This document shows, in pieces, positions 33,840 to 44,300 of a DNA stretch of 64,000 bases (position 1 is its first letter; every line of letters starts with the position of its first letter). The stretch lies in assembly GCF_000760595.1 (NCBI RefSeq), contig NZ_BBNM01000002.1, positions 124,001 through 188,000 on the forward strand. Direction: 5' to 3'. The position numbers and the translations under genes were made by a program. The notes beneath the pieces were generated by a model. It saw only the letters and a program-made list of their open reading frames with translations. It ran no database searches and was not told the origin of the DNA. The stretch comes from Acinetobacter soli. GTDB taxonomy: Bacteria > Pseudomonadota > Gammaproteobacteria > Pseudomonadales > Moraxellaceae.

Positions 33840-33976
33840 TTCCTGCGCACAGCACTCAAATACCGTACGGAACACAAAATATGAGTCTTCAGTCTCTGCC
33901 CTCTATTTATGCGTTCCTCAGAAAATACTGGCCAAGTAGTACGCCTCAGAAAACCGCTGAGCTTAAGGAAGTGAAC

Positions 33977-35440
33977 ATGAATTATAGTAATAAAGTGACG
34001 AGCATTTCTGATATGTTGCTGATGTTTCATCGTAACGAACGTCCGATTTACTTCATCAGCGCGACAAATTTTAACTTATTGGGCATCGATCGTTGGGTTA
34101 ACCGCTTTCGCTATATCAATTACATCGACTGTTTTGATGGTCGTCATCCAAATGTTTTTGTTCCACCCGAATCTTTGCACGACGATTTTAATTCGATTGA
34201 AGACATCAATAATTATCTGCTGCAACATAAAGATGTGGTCGATCTGATTGAGCGGCGTGGTGGAAATCCAGTGGCCACCTTTTTGATGTTTGATGAAAAA
34301 ACCGAGGAACTGGCCAAAGAAATTGGTCTGGACATCTGGTTCCCACCTGCGGCATTACGTCAGCGCTGCGACAATAAAATGGAAACTGTACGGATTGGCA
34401 ATAAAGCCGGCGTATATTCGGTACCCAATGCGCTGGCCAAAGTGAGCAGCTATGAGCATTTGCTGCAAATTGCCGACCGTCATGGTTTAGGCCATGATCT
34501 AGTAATTCAAACTGCATTTGGTGATTCGGGCCATACCACCTTTTTTATTGCCAGCGAAAATGATTTTAACAAACATAAAGATGAGATTATTCATGATCCT
34601 GAAGTCAAGATCATGAAACGCATCAACTGCCGTGGCGCAACGCTTGAAGCCTGTGCCACGCAATCTGGAACACTGGTGGGGCCATTACTGACCGAAGTGG
34701 TCGGTGCGCGTGAACTGACGCCTTATCAAGGCGGCTGGTGTGGCAATGAAATTTTTCCGGGTGCTTTTTCCGAGCGGGCAAGAATTAAGGCACGCGAGAT
34801 GGCGGAGAAATTTGGTAATCAATTACTCAACGAAGGTTATCGTGGCTATTTCGATCTGGACTTTTTAATCGATATCGATACCGATGAAGTCTACTTGGGT
34901 GAGTTGAATCCTCGCATTTGTGGCGCCAGCCCGATGACCAATCATGCCGCTTTTGCCTATGCCGATGCGCCTTTGTTCTTATTTCATCTACTAGAATTTT
35001 CAGGCGTACCTTTTGATCTCAATGTAAAAGAAATTAACGAGCGTTGGGCGCAGTCGCATTTTATCGATTCGTGGTCACAGGTGGTAATTAAATACACCGA
35101 AGATAAAGTCGATCAGGTTACCCATGCACCGCCAACCGGGATTTATCGTATGGCTGAAGATGGCAGCATCTCTTATCAGCGCTTCGATTATGCACGCCGC
35201 GCCATCGACACCGAACGTGAAGCCTTTTTCTTGAGAATCACAGGCCCTGGCGATTTTCGTTATGAAGGTGCCGACTTAGGTATTTTGATTACACGTGGCC
35301 GCTCTATGGATGATAACTTCCGTCTTAACATTCGCGCACGCGACTGGATTCGTGGAATCAAGAGTTATTATGCTGGTAAGCCGATTGCCACAACACATCA
35401 CGATTTGGCCCCTGCGCCGGGATCTTTCAAAATACTCTAA
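33977..35440 (+). CDS. ATP-grasp ligase of unknown substrate
   Basis: The 487-residue protein shows ATP-grasp features: a glycine-rich loop 'VIQTAFGDSGHTTFFI', the ATP/Mg site 'GYFDLDFLIDIDTDEVYLGELNPRICGASP' with the Glu-x-Asn-Pro-Arg metal-binding motif, and 'GPLLTEVVGARELTPYQGGWCGNE' between them. Such enzymes activate a carboxylate as an acyl phosphate and join it to an amine or thiol. The ATG at 33977 has a strong AAGGAAG site; an in-frame ATG at 33881 would add 32 residues. It sits between the decarboxylase-like enzyme and the Ntn hydrolase (9-base gap), so its nucleophile may be the amine made upstream. Automated annotation may call it biotin carboxylase, but no carboxylase partners are present. 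Confidence 0.8.
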   Translation: MNYSNKVTSISDMLLMFHRNERPIYFISATNFNLLGIDRWVNRFRYINYIDCFDGRHPNVFVPPESLHDDFNSIEDINNYLLQHKDVVDLIERRGGNPVATFLMFDEKTEELAKEIGLDIWFPPAALRQRCDNKMETVRIGNKAGVYSVPNALAKVSSYEHLLQIADRHGLGHDLVIQTAFGDSGHTTFFIASENDFNKHKDEIIHDPEVKIMKRINCRGATLEACATQSGTLVGPLLTEVVGARELTPYQGGWCGNEIFPGAFSERARIKAREMAEKFGNQLLNEGYRGYFDLDFLIDIDTDEVYLGELNPRICGASPMTNHAAFAYADAPLFLFHLLEFSGVPFDLNVKEINERWAQSHFIDSWSQVVIKYTEDKVDQVTHAPPTGIYRMAEDGSISYQRFDYARRAIDTEREAFFLRITGPGDFRYEGADLGILITRGRSMDDNFRLNIRARDWIRGIKSYYAGKPIATTHHDLAPAPGSFKIL

Positions 35441-35449
35441 GGAAAACTT

Positions 35450-36466
35450 ATGTCTGTCGAACTTCAGTTCCAAGCTATTTTAGAAGATACGCCCGATGAA
35501 AAATGGAAAGCGATCTTCCAGCAATTCTGGCCAGGGTATCGTGCATGGTTCTTGCGTAGTGGTGTTGCAGGACGTCCAACCTATCTGGAGTGTCGACAGG
35601 CATTACGCACCTACATGCCAGAGCTGATCCCAATTTGGGAAAAACTCATTGCACTGACCGGAGGCGGTGACGTAGAAGCACGCTTTTTATCACTCTGGTG
35701 TCCACCAGCGTACATCGCTGGGTGCTCTCAAGGCGTATGGTTCGATCCTCATGCCCAAGAAGAACCGATCCTGCTTCGTAATTATGATTTTGCACCTGTA
35801 TTACTCGAAGGCAATCTGCTCAATACACGCTGGGTGAATCAACGCGTGATGGCCATGAGTGATTGCCTGTGGGGCGCACTCGATGGCGTAAATGAAGCAG
35901 GTGTTTCGGCTTCGCTTTCGTTTGGGGGGCGAACCATCACTGGCACAGGATTTGGTATTCCGCTGGTACTGCGTTATGTACTGGAAATGGCGCAAAACAC
36001 CGAAGAAGCCGTGGCTATTTTAAAGCGCGTGCCTGTGCACATGACCTATAACGTCACGCTACTCGATCGTAACGGAGACTGGCGCACCGTTTTTGTGAGT
36101 CCAGATCGGGAAACTGAAGTGGTTAAACGCCATGCGGTGACCAATTATCAGCATCAGATTGAATGGCCACAGCATGCCACTGCCACACTTTCTTACGAAC
36201 GTCTGAACTTTTTAGAACAGGTCCTCACACACTCCACCCATTCGTCACAGGTGGTGCAAGGTTTGCTCACCAAACCGCTCTACCAAGATGCATGGCTTCG
36301 GGGCTACGGGACGCTGTACACCGCGATTTATCGTCCGGTGTCCCAGCGCGTGGAACTGTATTGGCCACAACAGCTGTGGCCACAGTCATTTGAACAGTTT
36401 ACCGAAGAGCAGCGCACCATTATTTTGGCGGCACAAGCCGATCCAATGTTGTATTCAGCGCCGTAA
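35450..36466 (+). CDS. C45-family autoproteolytic Ntn hydrolase / acyltransferase
   Basis: The 338-residue protein resembles the acyl-CoA:6-aminopenicillanate acyltransferase (peptidase C45) group. The sequence 'YIAGCSQGVW' puts a Gly91-Cys92 junction where autoproteolysis would expose Cys92 as the N-terminal nucleophile, and 'ILLRNYDF' follows as in choloylglycine hydrolase-like folds. Other family segments are 'ALDGVNEAGVSASLSFGG', 'GIPLVLRYVLEMAQNTEEAVAIL' and 'YNVTLLDRNGDW'. It may hydrolyse or transfer an acyl group on the product of the upstream ATP-grasp ligase. It ends the operon; the next gene is convergent and starts two bases away. Confidence 0.82.
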   Translation: MSVELQFQAILEDTPDEKWKAIFQQFWPGYRAWFLRSGVAGRPTYLECRQALRTYMPELIPIWEKLIALTGGGDVEARFLSLWCPPAYIAGCSQGVWFDPHAQEEPILLRNYDFAPVLLEGNLLNTRWVNQRVMAMSDCLWGALDGVNEAGVSASLSFGGRTITGTGFGIPLVLRYVLEMAQNTEEAVAILKRVPVHMTYNVTLLDRNGDWRTVFVSPDRETEVVKRHAVTNYQHQIEWPQHATATLSYERLNFLEQVLTHSTHSSQVVQGLLTKPLYQDAWLRGYGTLYTAIYRPVSQRVELYWPQQLWPQSFEQFTEEQRTIILAAQADPMLYSAP

Positions 36467-36467
36467 A

Positions 36468-37028
36468 CTAACCCAGAATAATGGGCTCATTGCCCAGCTC
36501 ATTCTGGTCTTGATCATCGTGCTGCATATAAAACTGATCCAGCACCTCACCAATGGCCAAAACCGCATCGACAACCGCAGCACGATAATCACCGTGCTTC
36601 AGTTGTTGCACCATAGTGCGACAAATGGCTTCCCACGCCAGCGTATGCGTTTCGGTACAAATTCCTCGATCTACCACCAGTTCGACCTGCTGTTCACATA
36701 AATTCAGATACAGCAAAATGCCACTATTATGGGCAGTATCCCAGACACCAAGTTCGGCAAAGAGTTGCTCGGCTCGGCGCCTCGGAGTTTGTTGATAGGC
36801 TTGCAAGCATGGGATATGACCTTCAATCACCACCTGTATTTCACCCACGTGGCCATGTTCGGCCTGTGTCACCGCCTGCGCAATTGCAGTCATGTCGGTT
36901 TTAGAAAAGTAACGCTTCGCCGCAGGCAAAAAGAAAAAATGTTTCAGCCAGCGTTTTAAACTGGGTTGATTTTGCGCCCTAATTTTAGGCTGGGTAATAA
37001 TTTGTGTTGTATCGGTTGTTGTTACCAT
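36468..37028 (-). CDS. TPM-domain protein (soluble, YgcG/Psb32-like)
   Basis: The 186-residue protein has a TPM domain ('MTAIAQAVTQAEHGHVGEIQVVIEGHI' to 'GILLYLNLCEQQVELVVDRGI'). An N-terminal basic stretch 'LKRWLKHFFFLPAAKRYF' is seen in Acinetobacter/Pseudomonas TPM proteins that follow LemA and a membrane-bound TPM. It overlaps the upstream TPM gene by 7 bases, so the two are translationally coupled. The function is unknown. Confidence 0.8.
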   Translation of the reverse strand: MVTTTDTTQIITQPKIRAQNQPSLKRWLKHFFFLPAAKRYFSKTDMTAIAQAVTQAEHGHVGEIQVVIEGHIPCLQAYQQTPRRRAEQLFAELGVWDTAHNSGILLYLNLCEQQVELVVDRGICTETHTLAWEAICRTMVQQLKHGDYRAAVVDAVLAIGEVLDQFYMQHDDQDQNELGNEPIILG

Positions 37029-38104
37029 GATCCTGATGCTCCCCCACCACCAAAGCCGCCGCCACCGCCGCTATAGCCACCACCGCCACCGAAACCGCCG
37101 CCGCCGCCAAAACCGCCCCCACCACCGCGACCACCGCCCGATGCAAACAGCTGAAAAATTAATTGTGCCAAAGACGTGACCAGCAATAGAAAAATACCCA
37201 GACCTGCCAGAAGGCTGGTGATAATTCCCACACCACTAATGATACCGGCTGCAATCCCCGCAACGCCTGCTGTTGCCGCGCTGAGTCGATTCCCCACAAT
37301 AAAGGATGCAAAAATCCCGACCACAATAATAATCATCGAATAAGTGAGCATCTGTGAACGGGCCTGTTGCTCATGAAGTGCCTGTTCTTGGCTTTCTTTT
37401 AACTCCTGTGCTGCCTGCTGCGCGACCTCGGGATCCATATTCAGAATTTTTTCAATTTCATTTAAACCTGCCTGTATCCCTTGCGCATACTGAGCTTGGT
37501 TAAAATACGGCGTGATTTGATTACGTATAATCCGCCCAACCACAATATCTGGAAGAACACCTTCTACACCGTAGCCAGTCAGAATCTGAATCCGACGGTC
37601 ATTGACCGCAATGGTCATTAAAATACCGTTATCACGCTTGGCACTACCCAATTGCCACTGTTGTGCCACACGCATGGCATAATCAAAAATATCCTCTTGA
37701 CCTGTAGTCGGCACAATCACCACCGCAATCTGGGCTTTTTTTGCTTCGTACAACTGACGGATTTGTTGCTCAATCTGCTGTCTTTGTGCCTCGGTCAGTA
37801 AATTGGCCTGATCGATCACGGGGGCATTTAAACTGGGTAATGATCGTATCGATTGCCCTTCGGCCAGATCATTGGCAATTTGGGGTTGCTGTGCAGTAGC
37901 CACACTCGATGAGGGTGCTTTCTGATTGCCTTGCTGCTGTTGAATGATCTGTTGTGCTGCCAGCAGTTCGGTATTGTCTTGGGTTTGGTCGCTACCTTGT
38001 GCGCTAAATGCGAGACTGCACCACATCAGCGTCAAACAGCCGAGTATAACTGCCCAAGATCCTTGATATAGGCGCCATCGTAATCTAGCCAGAGGGAGCG
38101 TCAT
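37022..38104 (-). CDS. TPM-domain membrane protein with glycine-rich C-terminus
   Basis: From the ATG at 38104 (GGAG site six bases upstream) the protein has 360 residues. It has a signal peptide ending near 'SLAFSAQ', a Gln-rich spacer, a periplasmic TPM domain ('VIDQANLLTEAQRQQIEQQIRQL', 'DNGILMTIAVNDRRIQILTGYGVEGVLPD'), a membrane helix region around residues 265-325, and a C-terminal tail almost wholly of Gly with Phe, Ser and Tyr. Similar proteins are partners of LemA. The biochemical role is not established. Confidence 0.85.
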   Translation of the reverse strand: MTLPLARLRWRLYQGSWAVILGCLTLMWCSLAFSAQGSDQTQDNTELLAAQQIIQQQQGNQKAPSSSVATAQQPQIANDLAEGQSIRSLPSLNAPVIDQANLLTEAQRQQIEQQIRQLYEAKKAQIAVVIVPTTGQEDIFDYAMRVAQQWQLGSAKRDNGILMTIAVNDRRIQILTGYGVEGVLPDIVVGRIIRNQITPYFNQAQYAQGIQAGLNEIEKILNMDPEVAQQAAQELKESQEQALHEQQARSQMLTYSMIIIVVGIFASFIVGNRLSAATAGVAGIAAGIISGVGIITSLLAGLGIFLLLVTSLAQLIFQLFASGGGRGGGGGFGGGGGFGGGGGYSGGGGGFGGGGASGSW

Positions 38105-38127
38105 GGCATTCTCCAGTTCAGGCAAAA

Positions 38128-38718
38128 TTAATTAAATGAGACTGTTGGTGCTTTCTCTGCGCCTGCTTCTGCACTAAAGTTTTGTTTGGTATGCATCCCA
38201 ATCACTTTGGCTGTCATGGCCTGCGGGAACTGTCGAACATAGGTGTTGTAATCCTGTACCGTACTGATATAACGATTACGTGCCACCGCAATACGGTTTT
38301 CTGTACCTTCGAGTTGAATCTGTAAATCGCGGAACTGCTCATTGGCTTTTAAATCGGGATAGTTTTCAGAGACGGCAATCAAACGAGACAATGCGCCAGT
38401 CAGCTGACTTTGTGCCTGCTGATACTTTTCAAAAAGCTGCGGGTCTTCAAGGACGGCTTTATCAACTTTCAAGCCAGCCACGTTTGAACGCGCCTGCGTG
38501 ACGTCGGTCAGCACCTGCTGCTCGTGTTTGGCATAGCCTTTCACCACATTAACCAGATTCGGAACCAGATCGGCACGGCGCTGATACTGGTTTTGTACCT
38601 CAGACCATGCTGCCGTCACCGATTCATCTTTGGCCTGCAAGGTGTTGTAGCCACAGCCCGAAAAGATTAGCGTACTGGCCAATACACTGGAAAGTGCCAA
38701 TTTTTTAAATAAATTCAT
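38128..38718 (-). CDS. LemA-family lipoprotein
   Basis: The 196-residue protein has a lipobox (LIFSGC) in its signal sequence and the LemA helical domain 'VTAAWSEVQNQYQRRADLVPNLVNVVKGYAKHEQQVL' followed by 'YPDLKANEQFRDLQIQLEGTENRIAVARNRY'. The start at 38718 follows a GAGGTG site; the longer frame would need a GTG start. It heads a three-gene operon with two TPM-domain proteins, a common combination with unknown role, probably at the cell envelope. Confidence 0.9.
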   Translation of the reverse strand: MNLFKKLALSSVLASTLIFSGCGYNTLQAKDESVTAAWSEVQNQYQRRADLVPNLVNVVKGYAKHEQQVLTDVTQARSNVAGLKVDKAVLEDPQLFEKYQQAQSQLTGALSRLIAVSENYPDLKANEQFRDLQIQLEGTENRIAVARNRYISTVQDYNTYVRQFPQAMTAKVIGMHTKQNFSAEAGAEKAPTVSFN

Positions 38719-38804
38719 GTTAATCACCTCATTATTTTTAAAATTTGTGTTTTAAAGGCATTGTAACGAGGATTTTGGCGCTGTTTTGTTTATTTTCTTT
38801 ATCA

Positions 38805-38833
38805 TAAAAAAACGGGCCAGACGCCCGCTTTTT
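38805..38833 (-). terminator. terminator of the metal-dependent hydrolase gene
   Basis: CGGGC / GCCCG with a 5-base loop is followed on the minus strand by seven T residues, 14 bases after the stop codon at 38847. Confidence 0.8.
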
Positions 38834-38846
38834 GGTTGATTCAGGT

Positions 38847-39737
38847 TCAGCTGTAACGAAGCTGGGCAGAAGTCTCCTGAAATGCCGGCATATCATAATC
38901 TGCCGCCATTTTTTCTTTCCAGTATGCAATCAGTTCGCTGTAATCGTGATCGGCAGGGTGAAAATCTGGTTTGTAATAGGCCAGATATTCTGGCAATAAT
39001 TGCACAAACATTTTGGCCACCAAATAAATCCCGAAAAGATTAGCGCCCACTTTAGGTAAGCTTTTACGTCGATCCTGCATGAACAGTTTGCTGGCCGAGT
39101 AAAAGGTAAGGCTGGCAAAGCCTGTAGTGACACTTCGCATTATCAGAGTGCGCAGCTTATGATCGCCATAAATCTCTTGGTACACATCGAAGGCCACAGC
39201 ACGATGTTCGATTTCTTCAATCGCATGCCATACCCAGAGCTTCATGGCATCTTCATCTAATGTACTGAGTACCTCAGGATGCCTTAAAATATAGCCTCCC
39301 AACAAAGCAGTAAAATGCTCAAATGCACAGGTAATGGCAAGCTGCACTTTCGGATGCAAATTACGTACATGACGATCTTTTCGCATAAGCCATGCTTGAA
39401 AGCGATCCAGATTATAATCGTCTTTGCGCCATGCATCATTAAACTCAGTATGCGCCTTGGAATGCATCGCCTCTTGACCAATAAAAGCTGCAATTTGAGC
39501 CTGAAGCTGTGGATCTGCAATTCGATCACGCACATTACGCACGCTATGCACAAAAAACTGCTCTCCTACTGGAAAGGTCGATGAAAGTGCAGTGAGCAAA
39601 TGCGACATGACAGGTGAATTGGCAAAGTAATGCCGCTTGATTTTTTCAGGATGGAATTGTAAGCGCCGCACGGTAATGCCCAACGCTTTAGGACGCTGCT
39701 GATATGCTTTCGATGCCTGCTGAATCACTGTTGCCAT
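38847..39737 (-). CDS. predicted metal-dependent hydrolase (PF10118-type, diiron-like helical bundle)
   Basis: The 296-residue protein begins with 'TVRRLQFHPEKIKRHYFANSPVMSHLLTALSSTFPVGEQFFV', typical of this family. Metal ligands are likely in 'FIGQEAMHSKAHTEFN', 'CAFEHFTALLGG' and 'WHAIEEIEHRAVAFDVY', giving the Glu-x-x-His repeats of a ferritin-like diiron site. Two hydrophobic segments in the C-terminal part suggest membrane association. The function in Acinetobacter is unknown. Confidence 0.82.
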   Translation of the reverse strand: MATVIQQASKAYQQRPKALGITVRRLQFHPEKIKRHYFANSPVMSHLLTALSSTFPVGEQFFVHSVRNVRDRIADPQLQAQIAAFIGQEAMHSKAHTEFNDAWRKDDYNLDRFQAWLMRKDRHVRNLHPKVQLAITCAFEHFTALLGGYILRHPEVLSTLDEDAMKLWVWHAIEEIEHRAVAFDVYQEIYGDHKLRTLIMRSVTTGFASLTFYSASKLFMQDRRKSLPKVGANLFGIYLVAKMFVQLLPEYLAYYKPDFHPADHDYSELIAYWKEKMAADYDMPAFQETSAQLRYS

Positions 39738-39849
39738 AGCCGAATCCTGCTGTTTTTATCGAGTATGGCGAGTGAATCGATAAAACCCTATGGCAAAACT
39801 GCTTGTACAATTGACCGAACTGCTCAACCCGATTAATGCACAAAAATGA

Positions 39850-39877
39850 CAAAAGCCTGCATCCGTGCAGGCTTTTG
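39850..39877 (-). terminator. terminator of gltBD
   Basis: AAAAGCCTGCA / TGCAGGCTTTT forms a strong stem 27 bases after the gltD stop on the minus strand. Confidence 0.85.
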
Positions 39878-39903
39878 GAAATGGGTCTTTGGATGTTTTA
39901 ACG

Positions 39904-41340
<1,437 letters not shown>

Positions 41341-41398
41341 TCAGTGTGGAAAACTCGAAAGTTATCCACACTTGCCTGTCAAAATATGAGTAGTGGAA

Positions 41399-44300
41399 TT
41401 ATTGAGGATCGGCTTTGGTTGCTTTCAACAGCGTCAGTAAGTTAGCAGCTTTTGGCTTGACTAACCAGAACTTGCGACTGTAGAAATCAAACTCGTTGCG
41501 GATCTTATACGCCCATGCACTGCCTGTTTCTTTGATGTGTTCATCCAGAATACGCAGTAAGTTTTCTTGATGATCTTCCATCGATTCAGTTGAAATACGA
41601 GTTAAATCAATCAACTCATGGTTGTAGTAATCGACGAAGTTATTTTCAAGATCCAGAACGTATGCAAAACCACCGGTCATACCGGCACCGAAGTTATGCC
41701 CCACTTTACCCAATACAGTCACGATACCGCCGGTCATATATTCACAGCAGTGATCGCCCGCACCTTCAATAACAGCAAATGCACCAGAGTTACGTACTGC
41801 AAAACGCTCACCCGCAGTTCCGGCAGCAAATAACTTACCGCCAGTCGCACCGTACAAACAGGTGTTTCCAATGATGGCAGTATTTTGAGTCTGGAACGGC
41901 GAACCTTTTGGTGGGAAGATCGAGATACGACCACCTGCCATTCCTTTCCCTACGTAATCGTTGGCATCACCTTCAAGCTTAATGTGCAAACCACCAGCAT
42001 TCCATACCCCCAGAGACTGACCTGCTGTACCGTTAAGGTTAAGTACGACCGGATGCGCCTCCATATCGAGATTGCCATAACGACGTGCAATTTCGCCCGA
42101 TAAACGTGCGCCAATTGAACGGTCACAGTTACCAATCTCGAAATTGAACTCGCCGCCAGTACCTGCTTCAATTGCAGGAAGCATTGCACTCACCATTTTC
42201 TCAGCAAGAATGCCTTTGTCGAACGGCTGGTTGCCCTGAACTTGACAATATTGTGCCTTGCCTTCAGCCGATGGATGCGACTGGATTAAAGGTGTTAAAT
42301 CTAGATGGGCATGCTTGTCGGTTTCACCTGGCAAGATTTCAAGCAAGTCGACACGGCCAATCAAATCTTTAAGCGATGCGACACCTAGTGCAGCCAACCA
42401 CTCACGTGTTTCTTCCGCAATAAAGTGGAAGAAATTGATCAGCATTTCTGGCTCACCAATATAATGCTCTTTACGCAAGTGATCTTGCTGAGTTGCAACA
42501 CCGGTTGCACAGTTGTTAAGGTGGCAAATACGCAGGTATTTACAACCCAATGCAATCATTGGAGTCGAGCCAAAACCGAAACTTTCTGCACCCAAAATGG
42601 CGGCTTTAATTACGTCTAAACCGGTTTTGAGACCACCATCTGTCTGTACGCGTACTTTGCCACGCAGGTCATTAACACGAAGTGCCTGATGCGCTTCAGA
42701 CAAACCCAATTCCCAAGGCGAACCAGCATGGTGGATCGAAGACAATGGAGATGCCGCAGTTCCGCCGTCATAGCCTGAAATAGTAATGAAGTCGGCATAG
42801 GCTTTTGCTACACCCGCCGCAATTGTTCCTACACCCGGCTCAGACACCAGTTTGACCGATACCATTGCCTGCGGGTTGACTTGTTTCAAGTCAAAAATCA
42901 ACTGCGACAAATCTTCAATCGAGTAAATGTCGTGATGTGGAGGAGGTGAAATCAAGGTCACACCCGGCACCGCATAACGCAAACGCGCGATCAAGCTGTT
43001 GACTTTACCGCCCGGCAACTGACCACCCTCACCCGGTTTTGCACCTTGTGCCACTTTAATCTGCAACACTTCTGCAGAAGTAAGGTAAGCCGGTGTCACA
43101 CCAAAACGGCCCGATGCGATCTGCTTGATTTTCGAGTTACGAATGGTACCGTAACGTGCTGGATCTTCACCGCCCTCACCCGAGTTTGAGCGTCCACCCA
43201 TGGTGTTCATGGCAATGGCAATGGCTTCATGCGCTTCTGGCGATAAGGCACCAATCGACATCCCTGCCGAGTCGAAACGCGGTAAGATTTGCTCAACCGG
43301 CTCCACCTGTTCAAGCGCAATTGAATTGCTGATTTTAAGCTTGAACAAGTCACGAATAGTTGCTACCGGACGGTTGTTGACCAGTTCGGCGTATTCTTTA
43401 AAGTCTTGGTAATTGCCTGAACGTACAGCTCTGTGTAATGCATTGATGACGTCTGGGTTAAAGGCGTGATATTCCTTGCCAAATACAAACTTGAGCATAC
43501 CGCCTTGGTCAATCGGCTGACGATTTTTCCATGCAGTTGCGGCCAGTTTTTTCTGGTCATTTTCAAGATCGGCAAAAGTTGCGCCTTCGATACGGCTTGG
43601 TACACCAATAAAGCAGGTATTGACGACTTCCTTCGATAGTCCCACCGCTTCGAATAACTGACCGCCACGGTATGATGCAACGGTTGAAATCCCCATTTTT
43701 GAAAGGACTTTCAACAGGCCTTTTTCGATACCTTTACGGAAATTGGCCTGAGCGTGTACCGGATCGCCGAGGAGTTCACCCTTGGCAACCAAATCATTGA
43801 TCACGTCATAAGCTAGGTATGGATAAATCGCAGTCGCACCAAAGCCCAAGATCACCGCAAACTGATGCGGGTCACGCGCCACACCGGTTTCAACAATAAT
43901 GTTGGCATCGGTACGTAAGCCGGTATTGATCAAATAGTGATGGATGGCACCAGTGGCCAATACTGCATTGGCTGGCAGGTAACCTTCGCGGATTTTCTTA
44001 TCCGAAATCACCAGCAAGGTTTTACCATCGCGAATCGCCTGTGCAGATGCCTCGCAAATACGCTGAATCGCCGCCTGTAAGCCTTCTTCTTCTGGATAGT
44101 TCAGATCGATATCGGCAATTTCGTAGCCTTTACGTCCGAGGGTACGAATCTGATGCATTTTGGAGTTTGACAATACCGGACTTGAAATAATCAAGCGATC
44201 GGCATGCTCTGGCCCTTGCTCAAATACGTTTTGCTCGCGCCCCATACAGGTTTCAAGCGACATCACAATCGATTCACGTAATGGATCGATTGGCGGGTTG

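Noticed and set aside
33881..33976. N-terminal extension of the ATP-grasp protein
   Set aside because: It is open and has an ATG, but the strong ribosome binding site precedes the ATG at 33977, so the extension is not used in the main call; it is not fully excluded.
33977..35440. biotin carboxylase annotation for the ATP-grasp protein
   Set aside because: No biotin carboxyl carrier protein, carboxyltransferase or biotin domain is nearby; the fold alone does not support it.
37040..37135. GC-rich repetitive DNA resembling a tandem repeat
   Set aside because: It is simply the glycine-codon-rich tail of the TPM membrane protein.
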